Positions 44,407 to 54,104 of a stretch of 64,000 bases of DNA are shown here, piece after piece. Origin of the DNA: Paraburkholderia franconis (GTDB taxonomy: Bacteria > Pseudomonadota > Gammaproteobacteria > Burkholderiales > Burkholderiaceae). Both the position numbers and the translations under genes were made by a program. The stretch is taken from NCBI RefSeq assembly GCF_009362735.1, contig NZ_WHNP01000022.1, positions 1 to 64,000 of the forward strand, written 5' to 3'. Below the pieces are notes generated by a model. The model was not told where the DNA came from. It saw nothing but the letters and a program-made list of their open reading frames with translations, and did not search any database. Each line of letters opens with the position of its first letter. The first letter of the stretch is position 1.

Positions 44407-44995
44407 GCTGCGTCTCCAACCATTATGATTATGTTGTACTGCGTAATATATGTTCGAATTCGACGGCAATTTCATCGCAATCGGGACTGGCTGCAATCAG
44501 GGCTTCGCGCCACACCCATACGTTGCCCGGAAAAAATCGCGGCAACTGCCAGAAAATTTACAATTGGCGGCGGGCGCTTCCTGAGACGCCGAATGAGATC
44601 GGGTGATCACCGGCTTTAGGCCGTCACTTGGCCGCAATGGAGAATCTTGCGGGCCGCTTCTAAAATCGGTGTAAAGACAAGGCAATGCTGTCTCTCGAAG
44701 GCCGCATCTCCGATGAAGTGCGGATGGCGCTCACGCCAGCCTCAGCCGAACCGGTCGGGCAACTGAGAGAAACGTTCGCGGTGCTGCAGGACCTGCGAGC
44801 CGAGCTCGCAGTCGCCGTGCAGTAGCGTCGATCGACATCGCGCTGCGCGCGCCGGAACACGATGCGCAAGTTGCGCAAACCGCTAGCTGACACACATCGG
44901 CGCAACGAACTTCCACGTCCGCAGATACTTTTTCTCGCCTCAGGCATCATAGGTAGCGTTTCCTCGAACGCAGCATGCTGCGCACTGGAGGCCGG
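44407..44995. other. Divergent intergenic region between porin and Mo-dehydrogenase operon
   Basis: About 590 bp. It should hold both promoters; I could not assign them. One short plus-strand frame (44685-44825) is described separately. Confidence 0.5.
44685..44825 (+). CDS. Possible small protein, 46 aa
   Basis: ATG 44685 to TAG 44825 encodes a 46-residue frame beginning MLSLEGRISDEV and rich in Ala, Leu and Glu, with natural codon use and a weak AAGG just before the ATG. It could be a real small protein or the remnant of a larger one. No family recognised. Confidence 0.25.
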   Translation: MLSLEGRISDEVRMALTPASAEPVGQLRETFAVLQDLRAELAVAVQ

Positions 44996-46321
44996 ATGAA
45001 AGGTAGACGCATATTCGTTGCAGGCGCGACCATCGTCGTTCTTGCGCTCGTGACTGCATACGGTGGCCGCGCCGCGCATGCGTGGCAATCCCGCCTGGAA
45101 CCCGTGTCGATGCCCTCGGCGCCCGCCGGCGATGCGGCGGCCGTCGCGAGCGGCGCGAAGCTCGCGGCAATCGGCGACTGCATCGGCTGCCACACCGCGC
45201 CCGATGGTCAACCGTTCGCAGGCGGACTGCCATTGCAAACGCCGTATGGCGTCATCTATTCGACCAACATCACACCCGACAAGGACACGGGCATCGGCCT
45301 CTGGTCACTCGACGCATTTACGCGCGCGATGCGGCACGGCATTTCGCGCGATGGCCATCTGCTCTATCCCGCGTTTCCGTATCCGCACTTCACGCGCATG
45401 AGCGACCCGGACATCGCATCGCTCTATGCGTGGTTGATGAGCCGCGAACCCGTCAACGCACGCACGCCGAAAAACGAGTTGCAGTTTCCGCTCGGATTCA
45501 GGCCGATCATGGCCGCGTGGAACCTGCTGTATCTGCATCCCGGTCCCGACGAACCATCGTCCGGCACTGCCGATCCGGAAGTCGCGCGCGGGCGCTATCT
45601 CGTCGACAGTGTCGGCCACTGCGGCGCATGCCACACGCCCCTCAACGGCCTGGGCGCGGAGCAGCGCGACAGCGCATTGCAAGGCGGCACGATAGAGGGC
45701 TGGGATGCGCCTGCGCTGACGAATCTCTCGACGCGCCCCAGGGCCTGGACCCAAGCGCAGCTCGTCGGCTACTTGCGCACGGGCTTCGCCAGCGAACACG
45801 GCGCGTCGGCCGGTCCGATGCGCCCCGTCACGCGCCTGCTCGCCGACGCTTCCGCAGAGGACGTTCAGGCGATCGCCGCTTATCTGATCGCGTTGCAGCC
45901 GAATGCGCGCGCTGCGCCAGGCGATGCGCCCGCTTCTTCGATGAATTCCCCTTCTTCCATCTCGCACGTCAGCGTTGCGGCCCAGCCTGGAAACGGCGCG
46001 AGCCTGTTCGTCGCGGCCTGCGCATCGTGCCACGGCGACAGCGCGCCGATATCGGGCGGTTCGGGTCATCCGTCGCTGTCGCTGGGCACGGCCGTCAATG
46101 CCGACAGCCCGCGCAATATGGTCCGTATCATCCTCGATGGGATCGACTGGGACGACACCGCCTCAGCGCAGTTCATGCCGCCGTTCGCAAGCACCTTCAC
46201 CGATGCGCAAATCGCCGATCTCGCGAACTACACGCGCACGCGCTTCACCGCACGCGGCCAATGGCCCTCGCTCGATGCCGACGCGGTCGCCCGTCTTCGA
46301 AAGGAAAGCCCACAACGATGA
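44996..46321 (+). CDS. Triple-haem cytochrome c subunit of Mo dehydrogenase
   Basis: 441 aa. A membrane anchor/signal helix (FVAGATIVVLALVTAYGG) is followed by three cytochrome c domains with CXXCH sites CIGCH, CGACH and CASCH. It accepts electrons from the molybdenum-containing dehydrogenase encoded next in the operon and feeds the respiratory chain. GGAGG precedes the ATG at 44996. The stop overlaps the ATG of the [2Fe-2S] gene (ATGA). Confidence 0.92.
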   Translation: MKGRRIFVAGATIVVLALVTAYGGRAAHAWQSRLEPVSMPSAPAGDAAAVASGAKLAAIGDCIGCHTAPDGQPFAGGLPLQTPYGVIYSTNITPDKDTGIGLWSLDAFTRAMRHGISRDGHLLYPAFPYPHFTRMSDPDIASLYAWLMSREPVNARTPKNELQFPLGFRPIMAAWNLLYLHPGPDEPSSGTADPEVARGRYLVDSVGHCGACHTPLNGLGAEQRDSALQGGTIEGWDAPALTNLSTRPRAWTQAQLVGYLRTGFASEHGASAGPMRPVTRLLADASAEDVQAIAAYLIALQPNARAAPGDAPASSMNSPSSISHVSVAAQPGNGASLFVAACASCHGDSAPISGGSGHPSLSLGTAVNADSPRNMVRIILDGIDWDDTASAQFMPPFASTFTDAQIADLANYTRTRFTARGQWPSLDADAVARLRKESPQR

Positions 46322-46800
46322 TCACGCTCAACGTCAATGGAGTCAGTCACACACTCGATGTCGATCCGTCCACGCCGCTGCTCTATGTGCTGCGCAACCA
46401 GTTGCAGCTGAACGGCGCGAAGTTCGGCTGCGGACTCGGCCAATGCGGCGCGTGCACGGTCAGCGTCGGCGGCGCAGCCGTATTCTCGTGCCTGATGCCC
46501 GTCGTGGCCGTCGGCGAACGGCCGGTGCGCACCGTCGAAGGGCTCGGCACGGCGGAGCATCCAGGACGGCTGCAACAAGCCTTCATCGATCAGCAAGCCG
46601 CCCAATGCGGCTACTGCATCGCGGGCATGATCATGCGCGCGCAGACGCTGCTCGACCGAACGCCGCATCCGACCGACGAACAGATTCGCCGCCACATGCA
46701 GCCCAATCTGTGCCGCTGCGGCACGCATATGCGGATACTCGCCGCGATCCGCGAAGTGGCGGCGCCTCCATCGCAGGCGGACGACGGAGCGAAGTCATGA
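46318..46800 (+). CDS. [2Fe-2S] subunit of XDH-family Mo dehydrogenase (IorA/NicA-like)
   Basis: 160 aa. Plant-type ferredoxin cluster GCGLGQCGACTV...FSC and the second, helical cluster CGYCIAGMIM...LCRCGTH, the standard two [2Fe-2S] arrangement of the xanthine dehydrogenase small subunit. Its start and stop both overlap neighbours by ATGA, so the three proteins are probably made in equal amounts. Confidence 0.93.
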   Translation: MITLNVNGVSHTLDVDPSTPLLYVLRNQLQLNGAKFGCGLGQCGACTVSVGGAAVFSCLMPVVAVGERPVRTVEGLGTAEHPGRLQQAFIDQQAAQCGYCIAGMIMRAQTLLDRTPHPTDEQIRRHMQPNLCRCGTHMRILAAIREVAAPPSQADDGAKS

Positions 46801-49091
46801 GCAACGATCACCGCTATTCGACCGCTTCCGATGGCGCGCCAAGCGATGCGGGACGGCGCCGCTTCCTCGTCGGTGGCTCGCTGATGGTGAGTTTCGCGAT
46901 CGTGCCCGGCGCGGCCGCGCTCGCGCAGACCACGACGGAAGCGGGAACCTTCAACGCAAGTGCCCCGAAGCTGCCCGGCAGCCTCAAGACCACGCCGTTG
47001 CTCGATGCGTGGATCAAGATCGATCCCGACGGCCGCGTGAGCGCATGCACGGGCAAGGCGGAGCTCGGTACGGGCGTTCGCACGGCCCTGTTGCAGCTCG
47101 CCGCGGAAGAACTGGACCTGTCGCCGGATGCGATCGACCTGATCACCGCCGATACCGGCGCGACGCCGAACGAGGGCTATACGGCAGGCAGCCACACCAT
47201 GGCGGACAGCGGCACCGCGATCCTCAACGCGGCGGCTCAAGTGCGCGCGCTGCTCGTCGCGAGCGCGGCCTCGCAGCTGGGTGTCGACGCATCGATACTC
47301 ACGACGCGCGATGGCGCGATCGTCGCGGCGGATGGGCGCCGCATCACGTATGGCGAAGCCGTCCGCCATGCGAACCTGCATCGGAACGCGCAGCCCGATG
47401 CGCCGAAGAAAGCGCCCGCGCATTACGCGGTGATCGGCCGCACGCTGCCGCGCGTGGATATTCCCGGCAAGGTGTCGGGTGGATCGAGCTATGTGCAGGA
47501 CCTGCGTCTGCCCGGGATGCTGCATGCACGTGTCGTCAGGCCGCCGGCTTATGGCGCGACGCTCGCTTCCGTCGATACCGCGCGCGTCGAAGCGCTGCCC
47601 GGCGTCGTCAAGGTCGTGCGCAACGGCAGCTATCTCGCCGTGGCCGCCGATGACGAATGGCGCGCGATCGTCGCGATGCGCGAGCTGATGCTCGCCGCGC
47701 AATGGCAAGCCGGGCCGCCTCTGCCCGATCCCGCGAAGATTCACGACGTGCTGATGAGCCTGCCGGCGCAAGAGATCGCCGTGGCCGAACAACACGCTTC
47801 CGCCGCCGCGCCGGCGACGACGCTGCGAGCCCGCTATTCGAAGCCCTATCTGACGCACGGCTCGATCGGGCCATCGTGTGCCGTCGCCCATCTGGACAAC
47901 GGCATGATGACGGTGTGGACCCACACGCAGGGCGTCTATCCGCTGCGCGCGGGCCTCGCCGAACTGCTCTCGATGCCGCGCGACAAGGTGCGCTGCGTGC
48001 ATGTCGAAGGCTCGGGTTGTTATGGCCATAACGGCGCCGACGACGTCGCCGCGGACGCAGCGCTGATCGCGCGCGAGCTGCCCGGACGTCCCGTTCGCGT
48101 TCAGTTGATGCGCGAGCAGGAACACACGTGGGAGCCTTTCGGCCCCGCGATGATCGTCGATGCGAGCGCATCGCTCGACGCCGGTGGCTCGATCGTCGAC
48201 TGGCGTTACGAGCTGTGGAGCAACACGCACAACAACCGCATCGAGAATGCGGGTCGTCTGCTGGCTGCGCAACTGCTCGAACATCCGTTCACACCCGCGC
48301 CGCCCAAGCCGATTCCGATGCCCGAAGGCGGCGGCGATCGCAACAGCATTCCGCTTTACCGTGCGCCGAACCTGCATGTGCAGCATCACTTTCTGCCCGA
48401 CATGCCGATACGCGTGTCCGCGATGCGCTCGCTCGGCGCGCACATGAACGTATTCGCGATCGAGAGTTTCATCGACGAACTCGCCAGCGCGGCGCACGCC
48501 GATCCCGTCGCGTTTCGCGTCAGGCATCTCGACGATCCGCGCGCACTCGATGTCATTCGGGCGACGGCCAAACAATTCGACTGGCAACCGCGCGCGGCAC
48601 GCATCGAGAAAACGGGCACGAGTCCGCGCGGCACCGGCTTCGCGTTCGCTCAATACAAGAACCTGATGGCATACCTTGCGATCGCGATGGAAGTGACCGT
48701 CATGCGCGATACCGGCGAGGTTCGCATCGAGCGCGTGGTAACAGCTGTCGATTGCGGACAGATCGTCAATCCGGATGGCGTGCGCAATCAGATCGAAGGC
48801 GGCATCCTGCAGACGAGCAGCTGGACACTGTTCGAAGAGACGCGTTTCGACAACCAGCGCATCACGAGCGCCGACTGGAGCACGTATCCGATCATGCGAT
48901 TTTTATCGGTGCCGAAGCGCGTCGAGGTCGTGTTGATCGATCGTCCGGGCTTGCCTTTTCTCGGCGTGGGAGAAGCGGCGCAAGGTCCGGCCGCTGCGGC
49001 GCTTGCGAATGCGATCTGCGATGCGACGGGCGTGAGAATGCGCGAGTTGCCGTTGCTTGCAGCGCAATCGAAGAACGCACTGAAAGCGTAG
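46797..49091 (+). CDS. Molybdopterin subunit of XDH-family dehydrogenase (IorB-like)
   Basis: 764 aa. Tat signal (AGRRRFLVGGSLMVSFAIV), then the aldehyde-oxidase/xanthine-dehydrogenase Mo domain in the circularly arranged IorB form. The catalytic Glu lies in the C-terminal LGVGEAAQGPAAAALANAI. Operons of cytochrome c, [2Fe-2S] and this subunit oxidise N-heterocycles (isoquinoline, nicotinate) or aldehydes in the periplasm. The substrate cannot be predicted. No cofactor-maturation (XdhC/coxF-like) gene is adjacent. Confidence 0.92.
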   Translation: MSNDHRYSTASDGAPSDAGRRRFLVGGSLMVSFAIVPGAAALAQTTTEAGTFNASAPKLPGSLKTTPLLDAWIKIDPDGRVSACTGKAELGTGVRTALLQLAAEELDLSPDAIDLITADTGATPNEGYTAGSHTMADSGTAILNAAAQVRALLVASAASQLGVDASILTTRDGAIVAADGRRITYGEAVRHANLHRNAQPDAPKKAPAHYAVIGRTLPRVDIPGKVSGGSSYVQDLRLPGMLHARVVRPPAYGATLASVDTARVEALPGVVKVVRNGSYLAVAADDEWRAIVAMRELMLAAQWQAGPPLPDPAKIHDVLMSLPAQEIAVAEQHASAAAPATTLRARYSKPYLTHGSIGPSCAVAHLDNGMMTVWTHTQGVYPLRAGLAELLSMPRDKVRCVHVEGSGCYGHNGADDVAADAALIARELPGRPVRVQLMREQEHTWEPFGPAMIVDASASLDAGGSIVDWRYELWSNTHNNRIENAGRLLAAQLLEHPFTPAPPKPIPMPEGGGDRNSIPLYRAPNLHVQHHFLPDMPIRVSAMRSLGAHMNVFAIESFIDELASAAHADPVAFRVRHLDDPRALDVIRATAKQFDWQPRAARIEKTGTSPRGTGFAFAQYKNLMAYLAIAMEVTVMRDTGEVRIERVVTAVDCGQIVNPDGVRNQIEGGILQTSSWTLFEETRFDNQRITSADWSTYPIMRFLSVPKRVEVVLIDRPGLPFLGVGEAAQGPAAAALANAICDATGVRMRELPLLAAQSKNALKA

Positions 49092-49106
49092 CATGTGGGT
49101 TTGCAA

Positions 49107-49382
49107 TCAGCCCCGGCGTCCCGGATTGCGCTCGTCGAGCAGGCCATCGCGCCGGTCGAGCAGATAGCGCGCACGTTCGATGCCCGCGCGAAGTGCTTCG
49201 GCGCGAGTCGCCCAAAACGGGACCGCGCTTTCTGGCGCGTCGAGTTCCACTTGTTGTCCGTCGCGTTCGACATCGATCGCAGGTAGCCAGTTCTCACCGT
49301 CCTGGCTCGTCGCGCCGACCGTCACCGTATAGCCGTGGTACTCATAGCATGCGCCGTCGGCCGAGGTCATGGATGGGTTCAT
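49107..49382 (-). CDS. Small hypothetical protein, 91 aa
   Basis: 91 aa with a short beta-rich start (YEYHGYTVTVGATSQDGENW) and an amphipathic C-terminal helix (ATRAEALRAGIERARYLLD). The pattern resembles small Burkholderia DUF6566-like proteins, though I am not sure of that number. AGGTGA lies 7 nt before the ATG. No signal peptide. Confidence 0.65.
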   Translation of the reverse strand: MNPSMTSADGACYEYHGYTVTVGATSQDGENWLPAIDVERDGQQVELDAPESAVPFWATRAEALRAGIERARYLLDRRDGLLDERNPGRRG

Positions 49383-49613
49383 GAGTCGTCACCTCATTTG
49401 AAACGGGAGCCTGCTTTCGGCGAGCAAGCGGTGTGCCCCTCGCAAAAGTGTCGCGACACTAAGGGTTTGTTAAGAAAACATCGCGTAGCCTGTCGCCTTG
49501 CGCTGCTGGCAGCTCGCCGATTTGCGCATTGGTTCGACAAGCAGTCGACGATAGCAACCGGCGAATCCTGTAATTTCAACCACCGTGCCCTAACTGAATT
49601 TCACGCTAAAGCC

Positions 49614-50369
49614 ATGGAAAAAACGAACAACGCGATAGTCAAGGTTCCCGAAGTCACACTAGCGTTCTGGATCATCAAGATCGCCGCAACCACGCTCGGC
49701 GAAACGGGCGGAGATGCCGTCTCGATGTCGATGAACCTGGGTTATCTGATCGGCACGATCATCTTCGCCGCGATATTTCTCGTAGCGGTCGTTGCACAAA
49801 TGAAAGCGGAGCGCTTCAGCCCCGCGCTGTACTGGGTCACGATCATCGCGACCACGACGGTCGGCACGACACTCGCGGATTTTGTCGATCGATCGCTCGG
49901 CATCGGATATGCGGGCGGCAGCACGCTGCTCGTGTTCCTGCTGCTCGCCTCGCTCTTCATCTGGTACCGCACGATGGGTTCGGTATCCGTTACGACAGTG
50001 TCGTCGAGCAAGGCCGAAGTGTTCTACTGGGTCACGATCATGTTCTCGCAGACGCTCGGCACCGCGCTGGGTGACTGGACGGCCGACACGGCAGGCGTCG
50101 GCTATTCCGGTGCCGCGCTGATCTTCGGCGGATTGCTGCTCGTGCTCGTCATCGCCTATTACGCAACGGAGATTCCGCGGACGCTGCTCTTCTGGGCCGC
50201 GTTCATCCTGACCCGGCCGCTCGGCGCCGTGGTCGGCGACTTCCTCGACAAGCCGATCGCCAACGGCGGTCTTGCAATGAGCCGGTATAACGCGTCGATT
50301 GCGCTCGTGCTGTTCATTCTGGTCTGCGGGTCGGTGTTCAGGCAGCGGCCCGCTGAGGCATCGCACTAG
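49614..50369 (+). CDS. COG4705-type membrane protein with four internal repeats
   Basis: 251 aa, about eight membrane helices arranged as four repeats. Each has a T(L/V)G-x3-(G/A)D signature followed by a glycine-rich loop: TLGETGGD (about residue 27), TVGTTLAD (82), TLGTALGD (147) and PLGAVVGD (202). Such COG4705 proteins are widespread and uncharacterised; the repeated Asp residues could line a cation path. The ATG at 49614 is the first that leaves the N-terminal helix intact. Confidence 0.8.
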   Translation: MEKTNNAIVKVPEVTLAFWIIKIAATTLGETGGDAVSMSMNLGYLIGTIIFAAIFLVAVVAQMKAERFSPALYWVTIIATTTVGTTLADFVDRSLGIGYAGGSTLLVFLLLASLFIWYRTMGSVSVTTVSSSKAEVFYWVTIMFSQTLGTALGDWTADTAGVGYSGAALIFGGLLLVLVIAYYATEIPRTLLFWAAFILTRPLGAVVGDFLDKPIANGGLAMSRYNASIALVLFILVCGSVFRQRPAEASH

Positions 50370-50449
50370 CGGCCAATCCATCGCGCGACGCGACGTTCAT
50401 CACGCCGCGCGGCGTGTAACGCGTTATCGCAGCCGATGGCCGATGCGAT

Positions 50450-51664
50450 TCATTCGGCAAACAGATCCGGCCCGAACACCTCGTAGTGAATCTTCGATTC
50501 GTGGATGTCCATGCTCTTCAGCTTGTCGTGCTGCATGCGCATGAACGGAATGGGCCCGCAGATGTAGTAATCGGCGTCGGGTAGCATGACCTCGCTCGCA
50601 ATCCGGTCGAGCTCGATGAAGCCGGAATGGTCGTAGTCCTGTCCCTCCACGTCGGCGGGCAGCGGCGAATCGTAGAAGATGATCGCGCGGAAGTTCGAAT
50701 GCGTCGCGGCCGTCTGCTTGAGCTTGTCACGCATCGCGTGGACGGCGCTGTTGCGCGCGCCGTGCACGAACACGACCCGGCGCCCCGGGTCCTGGATCGC
50801 GCGCTTGAGCATGCTGATCATCGGCGTGAGGCCGACGCCGCCGCTGATCAGCACGATCGGCGTCTTCGCATCGACGTCGATATGAAAGCTGCCGTAGGGC
50901 GCCGCGAGTTGCAGTTCGTCGCCGACCTTCACCTGTTCGTGCAGCAGCGACGACACGTAGCCCTCGCGCCGTTGCGCGTCACCCGCTTCGCGCTTGACGG
51001 TGATCCGGTACGTCCTGCCGTTGGGCATATCGGACAGGCTGTACTGGCGAATCTGCTGCAGGCCCAGCGCGGGCACGCGCACCGCGACGCTCGTGTACTG
51101 GCCCGGCTCGAAGTTGACGACAGGCTTGCCGTCCGTGGGCTCGAGCACGAATGACGTGATGACGCTGCTTTCAGGGCGCTTCTCCTTCACGACGAACGTG
51201 CGCCAGCCCGTCCAGCCGCCCAGCTGCGCGGCTGTCTCTTCGCGCAGTTCGCTTTCCATTCCCATCAGCACATCCGCGAGATTGCCGTAGGCCTGCGCCC
51301 ACGCCGAAACGATCTCGTCGGTGGCCGCGTCGCCGAGCACGTCCTTGATCGCGCCGAGCAGATGCTCGCCGACGATCGGATAGTGCTCGGCACGCACATC
51401 GAGGCTCGCGTGCTTGTTCGCAATGTTCCTCAGCACGGCCGACAGGCTGCCCGGGTCTTCGATATTTTCCGCATACGCATAGACGGCGCGCGCGAGCGCC
51501 TGCTGCTGTTGCCCCTGCTCCTGATGCGCCATGTTGAACACGTTCTCCAACTCGGGATGCGCGTCGAACAGCCTCCTATAGAAGCGCTGGATGATCGGGT
51601 AGCCATGTTCGGCGAGCACGGGAGCCGTCGCCTTGACAATGTCCTTCGTCCGCTGTGTGAGCAT
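50450..51664 (-). CDS. hmpA: Flavohaemoglobin (nitric oxide dioxygenase)
   Basis: 404 aa. N-terminal globin with the proximal haem His in NIANKHASL and the usual EHYPIVGEHLL; FAD-binding RQYSLSD; NAD-binding ISGGVGLTPMISML and ICGPIPFM; C-terminal YEVFGPD. It converts NO to nitrate. The ATG at 51664 follows GGAGGGAACG. No NorR or NsrR gene is adjacent. Confidence 0.96.
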   Translation of the reverse strand: MLTQRTKDIVKATAPVLAEHGYPIIQRFYRRLFDAHPELENVFNMAHQEQGQQQQALARAVYAYAENIEDPGSLSAVLRNIANKHASLDVRAEHYPIVGEHLLGAIKDVLGDAATDEIVSAWAQAYGNLADVLMGMESELREETAAQLGGWTGWRTFVVKEKRPESSVITSFVLEPTDGKPVVNFEPGQYTSVAVRVPALGLQQIRQYSLSDMPNGRTYRITVKREAGDAQRREGYVSSLLHEQVKVGDELQLAAPYGSFHIDVDAKTPIVLISGGVGLTPMISMLKRAIQDPGRRVVFVHGARNSAVHAMRDKLKQTAATHSNFRAIIFYDSPLPADVEGQDYDHSGFIELDRIASEVMLPDADYYICGPIPFMRMQHDKLKSMDIHESKIHYEVFGPDLFAE

Positions 51665-51905
51665 CGTTCCCTCCATCTGTGGTGGTCACATTGCATCGCG
51701 GGTTCGCCGCATACGGGATGCCGCGCCCGCGCTGGTCCTGCTGCGTTCCCGATGATCGAAACAGGCTGACGTGGGCCGATTTTCCATCGCCACACGCATC
51801 GGCCGCCTATCAAGTTTTCAATTAAGCGCCCGCCAACAAAGCCGCGGCACTACGTTGCTGCCTCTCGCGCTCGTGACGAGCCGGACTCACGGCTCATTTT
51901 CGAAA

Positions 51906-52220
51906 ATGACAATCATGAAATTGAAAGATCTGCCCGTGCGAACGGGTTTTATCACAGTGCTCGCGCTGTTCGGGACGCTGGTTCTGGCGACCGCGTTGTT
52001 CGGTATCTATTCTCTGACGAGGACCAATGCGTTGTCCGAGCAGATCAATACCCTCAACGCCGAAACCGTCCACCTCAAGGATGTATATATCAACAATCTG
52101 AAGACCCGTCGCGCATTGAGCCGGGCCTACATCGCGCTCTCTGCGAATCCCGCGGACAAGGATACCGCCGTCGCGGCGGCGCAAGGCTACTACGACGTGG
52201 CGAAGAAGGCTTTCAGCGCC
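51906..52220 (+). pseudogene. Methyl-accepting chemotaxis protein, N-terminal remnant
   Basis: From ATG 51906 or 51915 the frame reads a membrane helix (FITVLALFGTLVLATALFGI) and the start of a four-helix-bundle ligand domain (LKDVYINNLKTRRALSRAYI), typical of Burkholderia chemoreceptors. At about 52220 the sequence switches abruptly to a fatty-acid transporter gene in another frame. HAMP and signalling domains are missing. Confidence 0.8.
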
Positions 52221-52221
52221 T

Positions 52222-52626
52222 TCGGGGCTGCTGCAATATCCCGTCTATGGCGGCATCATGAAGAGCACCGGGCTCGCTTCGATGATCGCGAAATCGTTCG
52301 TGACGATCGCCTCGCCTGCGATGCTGCCGATGTGGAGTTTTCTGAGCTCGCTGATCATCACGCTGCTGGTGCCGAGCGCGGGTGGTCACTGGGCCGTGCA
52401 GGGGCCGTTCGTGCTGCCTGCGGCGATGAGCCTGCATGCGTCGGTGTCGCGCACCGCGATGGGCGTCGCGATGGCGGAGAACGTCTCGAACATGCTGCAG
52501 CCGTTCTGGGCCGTGCCGATCGTCGCGATTGCCGGTATCCGGATTCAGCGCGTGATGGGCTATACGGCCGTCACGTTTGCTGTCTCGCTCGTGATCTATG
52601 CGGTTGCGCTGTGGCTCGTGCTGTAA
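52222..52626 (+). pseudogene. Short-chain fatty acid transporter (AtoE-like), C-terminal remnant
   Basis: From GLLQYPVYGGIMKSTGLASM onwards the frame matches the C-terminal third of AtoE/TIGR00366 short-chain fatty-acid permeases (QGPFVLPAAMSLHASVSRTA, then PFWAVPIVAIAGI) and ends normally. The N-terminal two-thirds are absent; the sequence joins directly to a chemoreceptor fragment. Confidence 0.8.
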
Positions 52627-52674
52627 GCCTTCCAACGTCCAGATGACGACCGTTCGCGGCGCGCGTCTGATTCG

Positions 52675-53787
52675 CTAAAAGCGCGTCGATACCCCGATGC
52701 GCGCGAGCGTCTGCGAACGGTTGCTTGCTGCGGCGCCCGGTTGCAGCAGTGCGTTGATCCATGCCTGTGTCACCGCGTTGTCGCCGCTCGCCCGCTGATA
52801 GATCGCCTGCCCATAGACGAACGTGCGCTTCGACAGGTGATACTGGAGCGCGCCGCTGATCTGATGCGCGCGATTGTGATCGAGCGTCTCGTTGCCGTGC
52901 ATGAACGTGTAGTCGAGACCCGCCGACCACGGCCCGCCGATCTCCCACTGCGCGCCCGTCTTGTACACGTCGATCTGCGCGCCCGTCGCCGTGTTCTTCG
53001 TGTTCGTGTACAGCAGCATCCCGAGCACGCTGCCGAACTGATAGTGCGCGCCGAAGCCGAAGTTGCGGATACCGTCGTGGCCGTTGCGGAGCTGCGGATA
53101 CTTGACCTCGACATACGCGGCCCCCAAGCCGAGCGGACCGTTCGCGTAGTTGAGGCCGAAGCTCATCGTCGAATCCGCCGAGAACGAGCCCGGCACGCCG
53201 CCGAATCCATACAACGCGCCGAACCGCAATCCGGAGATGACGGGGCTGCGGTACTTGACCGAGTTCGGCACGCGCGTCGCGCCCGCCATCCGGTCGAAAT
53301 CGAATGAGCCCGTGGGGTTGTTCGGCACGCCGAGCGCCGTGAACGGCCCTTGCCGGAAGTCGTAAATGCCACCCGCAAGAAACGCGCCGTCGAAGAGCCC
53401 GAGCGTCAGCGAATCGAACATGAAGTCGTACTGGCTGCCGAACGTCAACGTGCCGAAGCGATCGTTCGACAGGCCGACGAATGCAGTGCGATTGAAGAGC
53501 TGATTTGCGCCCGGAATCGTCGAGCCGTTGCCGAGATCGAATTGCGACGTCAGCTCGAACACCGCCTTGTTGCCGCCGCCGAGGTCTTCGGCGCCCTTGA
53601 AGGTCAACAGGTTCGGCGCGTACACACCGCTGTCGAACAGCGTCACCGCGCCGCCGTGCTGGTTGTTCACGTAGGTGACGCCCGCGTCGATCATGCCCGT
53701 CAGCGTCACGCTGCTTTGCGCCGACGCGGCCGCCGGAGATGACAAAGCGATCGCGCCGACCCATAGCGAAATTTTTATTTGTTTCAT
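52675..53787 (-). CDS. Gram-negative trimeric porin
   Basis: 370 aa. Signal peptide (ISLWVGAIALSSPAAASAQ), first strand SSVTLTGMIDAGVTYVNN, FKGAEDLGGGNKAVFELTSQ and terminal Phe (ARIGVSTRF). It belongs to the same family as the porin at 43258-44406 but is clearly diverged. It stands alone on the minus strand. Confidence 0.92.
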   Translation of the reverse strand: MKQIKISLWVGAIALSSPAAASAQSSVTLTGMIDAGVTYVNNQHGGAVTLFDSGVYAPNLLTFKGAEDLGGGNKAVFELTSQFDLGNGSTIPGANQLFNRTAFVGLSNDRFGTLTFGSQYDFMFDSLTLGLFDGAFLAGGIYDFRQGPFTALGVPNNPTGSFDFDRMAGATRVPNSVKYRSPVISGLRFGALYGFGGVPGSFSADSTMSFGLNYANGPLGLGAAYVEVKYPQLRNGHDGIRNFGFGAHYQFGSVLGMLLYTNTKNTATGAQIDVYKTGAQWEIGGPWSAGLDYTFMHGNETLDHNRAHQISGALQYHLSKRTFVYGQAIYQRASGDNAVTQAWINALLQPGAAASNRSQTLARIGVSTRF

Positions 53788-54104
53788 CCGACTTTCTCCG
53801 GTGTCTTGCGATGCCCTGCGATGCCCCGCGTTGCCCTGGTAACTGGCGGCATAGCGTGCCAGAGCCGGAGCATTACCGCCGACGAGGGTCCCGATTCGAC
53901 GTCGATCGCGAGACGGGTGCGGCGTTAGTTGTCGCCGTCGCCTTCCTGGCGAAAGGTCGGCGCGGAACTTGATGGCGAGAGCGATATCGCGTTGATCACA
54001 CGACAGCCGAAAGCTCGATGAATGCATCCGTGCGACTCGCCGGCGAAATCGCTACGAAAGGGGCAAACTAGGAATGGCCATCCCGCAAGAAAGAGGAGTT
54101 CCTC
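53788..54104. other. Divergent intergenic region, no gene seen
   Basis: About 320 bp between the porin and the SDR gene. A small triplet of GATGCC-like repeats (CTTGCGATGCCCTGCGATGC, 53804 onward) lies in the porin leader. No further feature could be assigned. Confidence 0.45.

Noticed and set aside
45975..49091. 1038-codon reading frame suggesting a fusion upstream of the Mo subunit
   Set aside because: The first 270 codons are the wrong frame of the cytochrome and [2Fe-2S] genes; the Tat signal and ATGA junction fix the real start at 46797.
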